DNA of 64,000 nucleotides, from assembly GCF_035046505.1 (NCBI RefSeq), contig NC_089822.1, forward strand, positions 115,709,307 through 115,773,306. Reading direction: 5' to 3'. The translations under genes were made by a program, and so were the position numbers. Positions 12,788 through 43,631 of the stretch are shown in pieces. A model generated the notes under the pieces. The model saw only the letters and a program-made list of their open reading frames with translations, was not told the DNA's origin and made no database searches. This stretch comes from Tiliqua scincoides. Taxonomy: Eukaryota > Chordata > Lepidosauria > Squamata > Scincidae. Numbering within the stretch: position 1 is the stretch's first letter; each line of letters opens with the position of its first letter.

Positions 12788-13009
12788 GGGGGTCATCATT
12801 CAGACTTTGGGCTGCACCAAGAGAGATGATCTGCTGAATGAAGTTGCCACCTTTTTTCTGGCATTATTCTTGTGCCTTCCATAGCAACCTGTCATGAAGA
12901 AAGTAAGTGAGCAAAACTGGGTGGGGTGGGGGAGAGTACAGGGGCTGGGGAGGCTGCCAGAGGGGTGTATGACAAACTGCTGCACCTCAAAATTTACCAT
13001 TGTATTACA
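12075..13009. other. Non-coding DNA with a GA microsatellite
   Basis: (AG)n runs about 12760-12783. No gene is recognised. Confidence 0.6.
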
Positions 13010-13895
13010 TAAGAACATAAGAACAGCCCCACTGGGTCAGGCCATAGGCCCATCTAGTCCAGCTTCCTGTATCTCACAGCGGCCCACCAAATGCCCCAGG
13101 GAGCACACCAGATAACAAGAGACCTCATCCTGGTGCCCTCCCTTGCATCTGGCATTCTGACACAGCCCATTTCTAAAATCAGGAGGTTGCGCATACACAT
13201 CATGGCTTGTACCCCATAATGGATTTTTCCTCCAGAAACTTGTCCAGTCCCCTTTTAAAGGCGTCTAGGCTAGACGCCAGCACCACATCCTGTGGCAAGG
13301 AGTTCCACAGACCGACCACACGCTGAGTAAAGAAATATTTCCTTTTGTCTGTCCTAACCCGCCCAACACTCAATTTTAGTGGATGTCCCCTGGTTCTGGT
13401 ATTATGTGAGAGTGTAAAGAGCATCTCCCTATCCACTCTGTCCATCCCCTGCATAATTTTGTATGTCTCAATCATGTCCCCCCTCAGGCGCCTCTTTTCT
13501 AGACCGAAGAGGCCCAAACGCCGTAGCCTTTCCTCATAAGGAAGGTGCCCCAGCCCCGTAATCATCTTAGTCGCTCTCTTTTGCACCTTTTCCATTTCCA
13601 CTATGTCTTTTTTGAGATGCGGCGACCATAACTGGACACAATACTCCAGGTGTGGCCTTACCATAGATTTGTACAACGGCATTATAATATTAGCTGTTTT
13701 GTTCTCAATACCCTTCCTAATGATCCCAAGCATAGAATTGGCCTTCTTCACTTCACCACCACCCCAAGATCTCTCTCCTGATCTGTCACAGACAGCTCAG
13801 AACCCATCAGCCTATATCTAAAGTTTTGATTTTTTGCCCCAATGTGCATGACTTTACACTTACTGACATTGAAGCGCATCTGCCATTTTGTATTA
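13010..13895 (-). mobile_element. CR1-type LINE, 3' end with 183-codon open frame
   Basis: On the minus strand the frame 13751-13200 is open for 183 codons. It shows the reverse-transcriptase C-terminus (VRPHLEYCVQLWSPH, QKRATKMITGLGH, YEERLRRLGLF, VVGLWNSLP). The 3' UTR ends in two CATAAGAA units as read on the + strand (13010-13025). Against the 60.1 kb copy, a stretch just 5' of the open frame (near 13751) is deleted. 5'-truncated. Confidence 0.9.
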
Positions 13896-14838
13896 CTGAC
13901 CATAACGAAGGTGAGACTATCATCATAAGATTTTTAGAATAGGCCAGACCCACATTATGTCATACTGTTCCGCAGACTTTCAAAATTCTCAAATTTTCAA
14001 AATTCATGCAGAGAGTTCTTTTTGTTTGACCTGAAGGAACATCCTATAATATGAGGTTTGGGCAGGTGGTGCCTGTACGTCTTCCTGAAACTCACTATTC
14101 AGAATTACGTAGTTTTCTCTGTGGGCTAGACTTGTCCTGAACCATTCCAAAGGTGGTCTGGATGCCAAACCTTGATTGGCTTGAACAAGAATGACATTAG
14201 TCTGAACTGAACCCCAAAAATTAAGCAATTCAGTTCCCTTGTGATCACATATAAGAAAAAATTAAATGGTGATTTGACCAGCTGTCCAAGACAAGACCAG
14301 CGTCCTTTAACTTTAATGGTTGTGAGAACAGCTGCAGGCAGCTAGAGCTGCATCTTGCAGCTATTGAACTTCCCACTGCCACACTATAATGAAGGCATAG
14401 GACCTCAGTCCTCCTTCACTTTTGATTGCTAAGTATACCATGCTCTGTCCTGAGTCAAAGTTTAGATTTCAAGCCTCTATTCAGGGCTGGGGCACAGAAG
14501 CAAAGAGAACTTTGCTGCTAAGGCAAAGACTAAGACAAAGAAAAGAGTTCCTTTATACATGTGTAGAGACCCTTTAGCCCCTCCCCTCATCCAGTAATCA
14601 AAAACTTGTCCCAAGAAAGATTTGAGTTCTGGCATGCATTGCTCTGCTTTCTGTACAGAAATCTGCCCTGCCTTTGTACAGTCCCACTAGGAATGTCTAC
14701 ATCTTCAAAGCAGAGTAAAACAAAAGTTGAAAAGCACTTTCTGAAGTAAGGAGTGATTCCCAAAATGTGAGCCTTGGTTCACCAGCCAGAGGAGCCACAT
14801 AATCCTCCTGAAAACTTACCGCCCTATACAATGTATAG
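13896..14838. other. No feature recognised
   Basis: Non-coding DNA between two transposons. Only short chance frames. Confidence 0.5.
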
Positions 14839-15059
14839 CAGCCATTTTCAACCACTGTGTCGTGGCACATTGGTGTGCCACCAATGTCCCCCACCAGTGT
14901 TGGGGGAAGGTCATTTATTAGTAGGGCCAATGGGGGGGTGAGCCCCCCCCCCACTAGCAGCATGGTGTGCCTTGTCAATTGTCAAAAACCTGATAGTGTG
15001 CCTTGACAATTTTAGTGCCTTGTCAGTGTGCCATGAGATGAAATAGTTTGACATTGCTG
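14839..15059. mobile_element. hAT-type MITE, 221 bp, 8-bp duplication (7/8)
   Basis: Ends are CAGCCATTTTCAACCACTG and AAATAGTTTGACATTGCTG (inverted, imperfect). Flanks are ATGTATAG (14831-14838) and ATGTATTG (15060-15067). The interior has repeated 'GTGCCTTG' and 'GTGTGCC' motifs and a G-tract/C-tract pair. Confidence 0.75.
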
Positions 15060-15729
15060 ATGTATTGGATTGTAGCCCTAATGGGGAGCCTAATGGGGTT
15101 CAATGTCCCAGTAGGCCAAGGGAGCCACTAGTTGAAAAAGAGCAGAGAGCTGATAACCTGGGCTCCTGTCCAACAGTAATGGTGCCTTCTTTCTACTCAT
15201 TCAGGTTCCCTGTGAAGCATGACAGTTGGCTGGGCCTGTTGAACACCACTGCATGCATAAGGTGAAGATAAAAGCTGCCTGAGAGTAAAGATGGATCTCT
15301 ATATCCAGTTCTTTGCCATCCTGATCAGTGGAGCACCGCATGGGTCAATATCACTCTTGATCTGCTCCTGCCAGAAAATAACTGGGCAGGTGGGGCAGGG
15401 GAGGAAGGTTGAACTTTCTGCCAGATCTGAATAGGGCTTTGACCCTGTGTGCAGAACATGCATGTTTGCCCCGTGTATGTCCCATGGTTCCTTGACTAGT
15501 CTCATAACCAGCCCTAGAAAATGGGAGTAGTCTGAATGTTTCAGTTTCCAAAAGTGGAAAAATCAAACTGATGCCTAAGCAAAAAGGCTCCCATTAAAGT
15601 AATGCCATGGCCAAAGTAATGCCATTTTAACATCAGCTTTCTGACTCTGCCTCTCGTCCTAAAATGCTTGTTAGCAAAAAGCTATGAGCCACCCCTTACC
15701 CCAGTGCCTCTGTTATAGGGATTACACTG

Positions 15730-16150
15730 TCTCAGGAGCCAGCTTTGCAAAACAGCACCTCAGAGGAGGGTCAGCTTATAGGTCAGCCTATAGGTCAGTC
15801 AATAGGTCTAGTGGGCTTTGTTATCAAGCTCAATGTGTGAAAGGATGTGAAGGCTGGAGGGAGGCGGAATGGGCAGAGGAGTGTGGAATTTTACTGGACC
15901 CTTGTGTATCATGCTTTACACGCTTTGCCTGTGTTCTGAAATGAGTATAAAAAGCTGGCTGCATCCCATTGCACTCTGAGGCACTTGGCCTCCTTGCTGC
16001 CTTGCTTTGGTACCAGCAATAGACAAACTGTTTTCTGCTATACTTTCCCTTGGTGTGTTCAATTGGAGGATCGGGCATGCTGTGCAACGAACCTCACGCT
16101 GCCTTTGTGGGTTCAATGCTGGAGCCCCCTGTGTCCATGAAATTGAAAGT
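15730..16150 (+). mobile_element. Possible solo LTR (retroviral), boundaries not fixed
   Basis: Promoter-like order on the + strand: three AGGTCA-type repeats (about 15772-15811), a TATAAAAAG box near 15949, then a short leader-like stretch. No target duplication or clean TG...CA ends could be set, so this is a weak call and may instead be ordinary non-coding DNA. Confidence 0.3.
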
Positions 16151-17784
16151 TGGCATCCTTTCTTCCACAAGGGAGGGTGTTCAGTTTCCACATCACATAC
16201 TGTATGACATCAGTTCACCCGGGCCCTTCTTTGTTACAGTAAATGGGAGGTGTGGGCTGGTACAAGCCAGTCATCATGATCTCACTTCTTCAGATGTTGC
16301 CATCTGAAACCCCACAACTTACTACAATTTTCCACACTGAGAGCTTGTTCTCTGTTGGTCTTACCGATGCAGTGTGGCCCAGATTCTTCAGAACAGGTTG
16401 GGGGGGGGGGCGAACAAGGGATAGGTCTTTCTGTGACCACTGAAAGCCTGGAGGCAGACTATAATAACTGCAAAATTACAGCCCTGCTTGTCTCATCCTT
16501 CTGCAATTACAGGATGCCTGCTTACTATCATATCCCAGGCAAAGTTATTATAAATTTGCATAGCTAAAGACAGTGATGATTTGCTATAGGAAACAGCAGG
16601 GGGGGTTGGGAAAACCTTCATTACTGGCCCCTCATTCATCTGTTTTGATTCCTGTTTGACAGTGGCAGATACCTCTTCACCCCACGGCTCTTGTAGTTTG
16701 GCATGGATGGAACATTGTTGGTTGCAATGCCAATCAGCCTGAAATGTGCCCAGAAGACTGTGAATCCTCTCTATTTGCGTTCAGGCATGTGCACTTGCAC
16801 ACATGTTTGTGTGCTGTCTTAGCTGTGCACACATAAAAACATACAATGCCCTCCAGATCACATATTGAAATGGTTAATAACTGTTGTATACAAGGCACTG
16901 TATGGAACACAGAAACCTCATAGTTCCCTGGGCTTAGAGCTTCTGTGCCTGGGTTGAACGATGAAACTTGTCACAGATTGACAGGAGGAAGTGCAACGGG
17001 GGAATTGAGTGTCAAGTGGCAAATCAGAGATGAAGCTATGATTTCAGTCACTTGTATTCCACCCATTTGCCAAAAGATGCACGGAGAGAAACACATCCAC
17101 ACACAATGAAAACAAAACAATTCCACATTTTTACAAAAAGCTATCAAAATAACATTTTGCTTTTGTGAAGTGGTTTTCAGGCATTCAAAGCACTATACAA
17201 CAGTCATTGGCTCAGGGCCAGATATGATGGGGTCAGTAACATTTAAAATCATGCCTATGCCCCATTCACATAGAATGCGGAAGGAGATGTCATCAAAAGA
17301 GCCTCACAGGTTGGAAAGAGCAGAAGCCTTCCTCCCCTTTACATCACAATAGTATGTGGCTCCAGGCACTGTCCTCATCCCAGTTCTCTTTGGCTAGCAG
17401 AATCTTGTAAGTCCACCAAAAACCCAAAAAGTCAATGTTGTTATCCCCCCATCACAGACCAGGGTGGTGGCAGAGTCTCTTATTGCTTCTTCATAATAAC
17501 ATTTGGCAGCTGAGGCTGAGAGGAAAGAATAAAGGTGAATAGCATAGAGATGTTAAAACTGGAAACATGCATAATTAATTATTAAAAGGGTAACTTAAAA
17601 AAATTTTTGCATCTCTTTCTAAAGGCTGCAGGAGGAAGGTGGGTGAGTTCCAAAGCAGAATTGCACTGTCACAGTTTCCTACCCATCCAACCTCACAAAG
17701 TAAGGAACCATAAGCAAGAACTATCCCCCAGGAAAATCTCAGCTCTCAGCAAAAGATGTATCCCACTGATTCCAGTGGGGCAGC
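16151..17784. other. No gene recognised; non-coding DNA
   Basis: A G-tract occurs at about 16400-16410. No repeat edges or exon-like sequence seen. Confidence 0.5.
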
Positions 17785-17798
17785 AATTCCCCAATTAT

Positions 17799-18960
17799 AT
17801 TGGCAACCTTCAGTCTCGAAAGACTATGGTATCGCGCTCTGAAAGGTGGTTCTGGCACAGCGTCTAGTGTGGCTGAAAAGGCCAATCCGGGAGTGACAAT
17901 CCCTTCCACACTGGGAGCAAGTGCAGTCTGTCTCTGGTCTGTCTCCCTGGCTATGGGCCTTCCTTCTTTGCCTCTTAGGCTCAGACTGTTGGCCAAGTGT
18001 CTCTTCAAACTGGGAAAGGCCATGCTGCACAGCCTGCCTCCAAGTGGGCCGCTCAGAGGCCAGGGTTTCCCACTTGTTGTGGTCCATCCCTAAGGCCTTC
18101 AGATCCCTCTTGCAGATGTCCTTGTATCGCAGCTGTGGTCTACCTGTAGGGCGCTTTCCTTGCACGAGTTCCCCATAGAGGAGATCCTTTGGGATCCGGC
18201 CATCATCCATTCTCACGACATGACCGAGCCAACGCAGGCATCTCTGTTTCAGCAGTGAATACATGCTAGGGATTCCAGCACGTTCCAGGACTGTGTTGTT
18301 TGGAACTTTGTCCTGCCAGGTGATGCCGAGGATGCGTCGGAGGCAGCGCACGTGGAAAGCATTCAGTTTCCTCTCCTGTTGTGAGCGAAGAGTCCATGAC
18401 TCGCTGCAGTACAGAAGTGTACTCAGGACGCAAGCTCTGTAGACCTGAATCTTGGTATATTCTGTCAGCTTCTTGTTGGACCAGACTCTCTTTGTGAGTC
18501 TGGAAAATGTGGTAGCTGCTTTACCGATGCGCTTGTTTAGCTTGGTATCGAGAGAAAGTGTCGGAGATCGTTGAGCCAAGGTACACAAAGTCATGGACAA
18601 CCTCCAGTTCATGCGCAGAGATGATGTAGGGGAGGTGAGTCCACATCCTGAACCATGACCTGTGTTTTCTTCAGGCTGTCAGTCCAAAATCTTGGCAGGC
18701 CTTGCTAAAACGATCCATGAGCTGCTGGAGATCTTTGGCAGAGTGGGTAGTGATAGCTGCATTGTCGGCAAAGAGGAAGTCACGCAGACATTTCAGCTGG
18801 ACTTTGGACTCTCAGTCTGGAGAGGTTGAAGAGCTTTCCGTCTGATCTGGTCCGGAGATAGATGCCTTCTGTTGCAGTTCCAAAGGCCTGCTTCAGCAGG
18901 ACAGTGAAGAAAATCCCAAACAAGGTTGGCGCAAGAACACAGCCCTGCTTCACTCCGGTG
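17799..18960 (-). mobile_element. RTE-like LINE, 5'-truncated, with 14-bp target duplication
   Basis: It is bounded by perfect 14-bp direct repeats AATTCCCCAATTAT at 17785-17798 and 18961-18974. On the minus strand it encodes the end of a reverse transcriptase. Motif GVKQGCVLAPTLF lies near 18950. The catalytic box near 18760 reads FADN rather than the expected FADD. A 262-codon open frame (18612-17824) follows with HVRCLRRILGITWQDK, LRWLGHVVRMDDGRIPKDLL and a C-terminal zinc-finger-like CSQCGRDCHSRIGLFSHTRRC (C2HC). The two parts lie in different frames, so there is at least one frameshift. The 3' end is GAAGGTTGCCAAT. The 3' side of the frame is intact, suggesting a fairly recent insertion. 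Confidence 0.88.
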
Positions 18961-19021
18961 AATTCCCCAATTATGTGCTGCAAAACAACAGCTAGCTTGC
19001 AATAAGAAATGAATGCATTAA

Positions 19022-19522
19022 GGGCGCAATCCAAACCTGCACTGAAGCAGGCAAGCCAGGAGGCTTGTGCTGCATCCAACGCAGGTTCATTGGCTGTAGT
19101 GGCTCAGCCAGGGGCAAGGGGAAGCTCTTCCCCTTACCCCTGGGTAAGGGCTGCACGCCCCAATGGGTCTCCTGAGGAGACGGGGATTGGGATCTGGCAT
19201 AACCGCCGGGTCCCAGCCCTGCCCCACACCCCATGTGCTCTCCGCATGCCCGCCCCAAGGGCCGCCCATCGCCCGCCCTCCCCCCACCCAGAAATGCCCC
19301 CCGCCCCCCACGCCTACCTTTGCTGCTTGTGCCGGCGCAAGTGCACAAACACAAGCGGTGGTGTGGGAGCCGCCACGGAGGCTTCTGCCTGCCTCCGCAT
19401 ATCGGTGCATCTGAATGTGCCAACGCGGCTCCTGCCCACAGAGGCATAAATGTGCCTTATGGCACGTTTGCGACACTCCAGGGCCTCCTATGCCGGCATA
19501 ACTGTCGGTTAGGATTGCGCCC
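19022..19522 (+). mobile_element. GC-rich MITE, near-complete (GGGCGCAATCC ends)
   Basis: Inverted ends are GGGCGCAATCCAAAC (left) and GTTAGGATTGCGCCC (right). Flanks are TTAA (19018-19021) and TTAG (19523-19526), which would fit a TTAA-type target with one later change (piggyBac-like), but the superfamily is not settled. The interior is CpG-rich. The 199-codon minus frame inside has no recognisable protein. Confidence 0.75.
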
Positions 19523-20177
19523 TTAGTTAAATAGTGAAAGGTTCCTGTGAGCCTAAAGCATTTTCCCCTCCCAGAGGAGGTAACCCATGAAATCTCTTTA
19601 TGATGATGGTTCCCTCCTTCCAATAAACTACCCACACAGTGAGGATGGGTAATTCTGCCAAAATCTATGCACATTCCATTGGACAATTAGTTTCAATTTA
19701 TTTTTATTTTTATTTGATTTATTTGAAGGATTTCCATTATTCATTTACTCCAGATGCAGAGGCATAGTAGAAGCACCTGCCCTTGGGGAAGGAATTTGGA
19801 GTAGAGGAAGGCAGTTCAGGCTTATGGGGTAGCATGACAGAATGCACCAAGACCAATATGGGAAAGAGGCAGAAGAGCAAAAGGTAAAAGAGAGAGCGAG
19901 ACAGCAAACGTGTGAGTGAGAGAATGCATGTGTATGTGGGTGTGAGAGAGAGAAAGAGAACAGCCAAGCAGCCACTGATGAGATGAAGAGCAATGAGACA
20001 AGAGACATAAATATGAATAATATAATAATCAAGGAGCAGGGAGAGAAACTTGAAGTGAGGTTTAGAATTGTTCATCCCCTGCATTACTTGTCTATACAGT
20101 TTTAAACTGGTCAGATCCAAACTGCAACAGCCTAATTTCCCCTTGATCCCATATCCTCCCTTTGAATCTTTCTCTTA

Positions 20178-21013
20178 TAGCTCAATCCTATGGCCCCCAT
20201 GCAGCCATACCGCTGGACCATGCACTGCATCCTATAGGGAGCAGTCTCAGAGTTTTTCTCCTCTGCTTCTGCAATGGGTCTACTCAGGTCTTTGCCAGCA
20301 ATTTTGCTGGTGCAAGTCCAAGGGGATCAAGGCCAAGAAGGAAGAAAGGATACTGGTGGTGCTGCTGCCGCTGATACCATCCCCTTCATGGCCTTCGTAC
20401 CTCCCTACCCAGTCTCCATCCTGGATGAAAGCAAGCATCACTATAGGAAAGCTCCTATAAACTGAAAAGGGCTGAGAAGATTCAGGACAAAAGAAAAAAT
20501 ATAGTGAGGAAAGGTAACTGGTACTATAATTGGAAGCATTCCATCATGAGGACTAGAAACTTGAATATGATTGGGAGCTACTGTAAGGCCTGTGGAGTAG
20601 ATATGATGTGATTTGATCATAGTGGAAAAGAGAAATACATATTAGCCAGCACAAGGATTCCTTGTGTCGAGCCATGAGGCCCAACACCAGGCTCTGAATC
20701 TGGCAGGGCTCTGCTCTACAGTTCCACCCCCTCCCTCCCCAGTCACGCCTTCTTCCCGCCTTCCCTCTGCCTCCCCCCAACCCAGTACGCCTACCCCAGG
20801 CACCCCACTCACCTCTCCACTACCCGGTGCTTCTCAGGGAGCGCTTGGACACAGTCCACCAACTTCTGATCATCGCTGTACAAGCATAGGCTCACGCTGG
20901 GCCGGTTCTGGCACTGGGCCGATGGTAATGGTCACAGAGGTGCTGTATGGCACATTTGTGACAATGTGCGTGGCATTAAGCCAGCACACATTCATCAGGT
21001 TCGGGCTCTGAAT
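20178..21013 (+). mobile_element. GC-rich MITE copy, diverged and interrupted
   Basis: It begins CTCAATCCTATGGCCCC, and the right part has GTATGGCACATTTGTGACA and CCAGCACAC as in other copies. An unrelated A-rich stretch (about 20460-20680) sits inside. Confidence 0.45.
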
Positions 21014-21344
21014 TAAGTTATGTGAACCACTCTGAACACTCTAAAGCAGTATATAATTACTAAGCATTACTATTCATCAGAGACCCTTGAATTGTCTGGG
21101 CAACACCACACCCAGAATTCAGAACTATCACCAATCTGGATGGGGGGTGGGTGGGTGTCAAAAGTAGTTACATGTAGTGATTTATATCCATTTATTCCTG
21201 TAAGGAGCTCAGGGCAGTGATCAGGTGGTTGTCAAAATCACCATGAATTTGAAAGATGGGTTACCATTAGGCTATGGGCCAAATGCAGCATAATTACTAT
21301 TGCCCTGTTTGCTTTTAAACATATTTGCTATATAGGTATAACCT

Positions 21345-21870
21345 ACCATAGATAATCACCTATAAGTCAATGTCAAAGATAAGTCAAAGGCAGTTTTTGA
21401 GCCAAAAATCATGGAATTTTCTATGAACCTTGGGTCGGTCGGGGGTAAATTGTGAAATGCTTTGAAAACAACTGACCAGGAGTTTTTTGAGGCAGCAGCA
21501 AAAAGAAAAAAAGGAGGCATTTTGCTTTCTTCTCCAAACAGGAAGGGAGATGAAGGGGCTTATGGGAATTTTAGGCTTTGTGAGGAGTACAGTGGTGCGC
21601 TTCCAGAGCAGCAGCCCTCATACAGACTACAATTCCCTCAAGTGTCTTCTTTGTCTTCCTGTTTGGAGAAGAAGGTAAAACAGCTGCCTATAAATACTGT
21701 AATTACTGGTGAATAAAATACTCCTTTTTTTCTCCACCTACCTGTGTCTTGTTTCTCAGTCCATTCCCAACCCCACTTCACCAGGCAGCTGCTCTTAGAA
21801 GCTTTATTACTGTATTGACCTGTGTATAAGTCAACCCAGTTTTTCAGGGTCAATTTTAGGCATAAGTTTT
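21345..21870. mobile_element. DNA transposon with ATAAGTCAA inverted ends
   Basis: Left portion has CACCTATAAGTCAATG and GCAGTTTTTGAGCC. The right portion (about 21815-21870) has the inverted GACCTGTGTATAAGTCAACC. Edges are approximate. No transposase is seen. Confidence 0.45.
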
Positions 21871-21949
21871 TTACTTCTATATAAGTATATACAATAATTA
21901 TCCATAGATTTTTCACCCACAGTTTTTTCTCAGTGCAATGAGAAGTGCC

Positions 21950-22330
21950 CTTTAAATTAAAGGAAAAACATCCCTTTACTCAGCCTTGCTTATCATTGTA
22001 ATTCAGGAGAGCAGCAGCAGGCAGGCAATCAATCAAATTCTCTCCATGGGCTTAGGACAGCTTAGTTTCAGTTCACTAGACTGACCCCTCCCTTCCCTAG
22101 TGCTCATTCTTTTGAATGAAAGAATGCAAAGCGGAAGTGATTACCACATCCACTTTGCATTCTCTTTGCATTCCTTGGAGTGTTCCAGGGGAAGGGAGGG
22201 GTCAATTGCCTCCAAGTGAACTGAAACTCAGCTGTTAATTGATTACCTACCTGCTACATTACAATGGTAAGTGACACTATTTTTTTAAACCTCTAAGGGA
22301 CATTTTTTTAAAAATTGATTTCATTTAACA
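21950..22330. mobile_element. Large fold-back element
   Basis: Imperfect inverted arms of more than 130 bp centred near 22135: left GACCCCTCCCTTCCC pairs with right GGGAAGGGAGGGGTC, left AGTTTCAGTTCACT with right AGTGAACTGAAACT, and left CATTGTAAT with right ACATTACAATG. AATGCAAAG and CTTTGCATT flank the centre. Typical of a palindromic MITE. Confidence 0.75.
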
Positions 22331-23384
22331 TGATTTTCCACATCCACGGGGTTCTTGGACCAAACCCCCGCAGATGCCAAGACACAACCTGCAGTCACAT
22401 ACAAAGTGGGTGGACAATATCAAAAGTGATATAAGGGGAGTTGAACTCTCCTGCTCTTTTATACCTTTCAATGCTGTAATGCTCTGGGCACTTTTCTCTG
22501 GAATCAGAGCTGGGTTTGGTGAAAATTGCCTGTGGAAGGGAGCAGGGGAGGTGATGCAGGAGGAGGACCAGTGTCAAAGATGAATGTCTTTAGGCAGCTA
22601 CTGAGGGTGCCAGGCCCTCAGGAAAATCACTGCTGATGCACACATAGATCTCTAGCCTCTGTAAGATGGAATGATTCTCCCAGCTGATAGAGTTGTCCCA
22701 TTGTTGCCTCCATTCTCTGGTCAAAAACTGAAGCCAGCCTTGAGTGGGAGAGGGGTCAGCTCCCCTCACTTGTTGTAATAGAAATGCGCAAGATCCCACG
22801 AGGAGATATGTGTCAACAGTGGCCCCTTGCTCTGGCAGGCAAGCATGGGGTTAATACCAGGACCTTAGATTGCAGTGGGTGTGCTGCACAGCTGCCGCCA
22901 CTAGAGGCAACAAGGTCTTCAAGGATAAAAGAAGCACCTGGAGTGGAGAAAGACTGAGGGCAGTAGAAGGAAGGTGCTTGGAGAGAATGGACAGAATGAC
23001 TGGAGACTGCTGGAACAGAGACTGGTGTGTGGCTGCCATGCCCAAGAGCTGCTGGAAACAAAGGTGTGGCTGCAACTGCTGGCAGGAGAGTGGAGGAAGG
23101 AGGAACTCTGCAAGTTGGAAAGGCGAGCCATCCTGGTAATGGGGCAGAACCCAGCAGTGCTTTCTGCAGAATTAGGGCTACTTCAAGTGAAGAGGAGCAC
23201 TAATTAGCTAAAAGGGGGTGTAAGTTCTCTAGGCCAAGTTTGGAAATGGCATTTGGCAAAACACTTGTACACCTTGTTGGATGTTAAAAGCAGATACGCA
23301 CCACTTTATATGTGAAAACATTAGCCCTGTGAATGCAAAACATGGCTGCCTCCATCATGACTAGTCTGATCTTCAGAAATGGTG
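22331..23384. other. No gene recognised; non-coding DNA
   Basis: Several overlapping short frames on both strands near 22850-23130, none with family resemblance or splice context. Confidence 0.5.
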
Positions 23385-23517
23385 ACTGGCCCAAGGTCAC
23401 CCAGTGAGTTTTAATAATGGGGCATATCTTTAACAGAGGAAGTATCTGCACTGCCTTACTGTGCAGTGTTAAAGATATGCCCCGTTATTAAAATTCACTG
23501 GGTGACCTTGGGCCAGT
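23385..23517. repeat. Near-perfect 51-bp inverted repeat (hairpin)
   Basis: Arms 23385-23435 and 23467-23517 pair over 51 bp with two mismatches, both of which would be G-U pairs in a + strand transcript. The 31-nt loop holds its own 6-bp stem (CTGCAC/GTGCAG). The outer arm sequence GGCCCAAGGTCACCCAGTG resembles a common repeat end. Confidence 0.9.
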
Positions 23518-23557
23518 TTCAGCAGACCTTGAGCGTCTTTTGTCTTTGTGTTCTCTC

Positions 23558-23797
23558 CAGTGGCATATCTAGGGAAAATGGCACCCACAGCAGGCGGAGA
23601 AATTGCACCCCTGCCCATACAGAGAAGGGGAGATCATGGGGTGGGAAGCCAGCCCTGTCCCACCAAGGGTATTTATTCACTTGTGCATTTGCAGGTACAG
23701 GTTGAGACTAATTATTCGAATGGGTTCCAAGCACTCATGTGGATGGCAAAAACCCAGGGCAGATGTCCCCACTTATTACACCCTAGATATGTCATTG
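23558..23797. mobile_element. hAT-family MITE just upstream of BGN coding exon 1
   Basis: Ends are CAGTGGCATATCTAGG and CCCTAGATATGTCATTG (inverted). Flanking 8-mers GTTCTCTC and GTCTTTTC agree at 5 of 8. It ends 66 bp before the first coding exon, so it lies close to the splice-acceptor region. Confidence 0.7.
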
Positions 23798-23884
23798 GTC
23801 TTTTCACAGCACACACTGATGTCTCTTTCTCTCTCTCATTCACTCTCCCCTTCTCTCTTTTAGTCTAACTTGGCAGTACCTGCT

Positions 23885-43631
<19,747 letters not shown>

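Noticed and set aside
19087-19686. 199-codon open frame on the minus strand
   Set aside because: It lies mostly within a GC-rich MITE; no protein resemblance.
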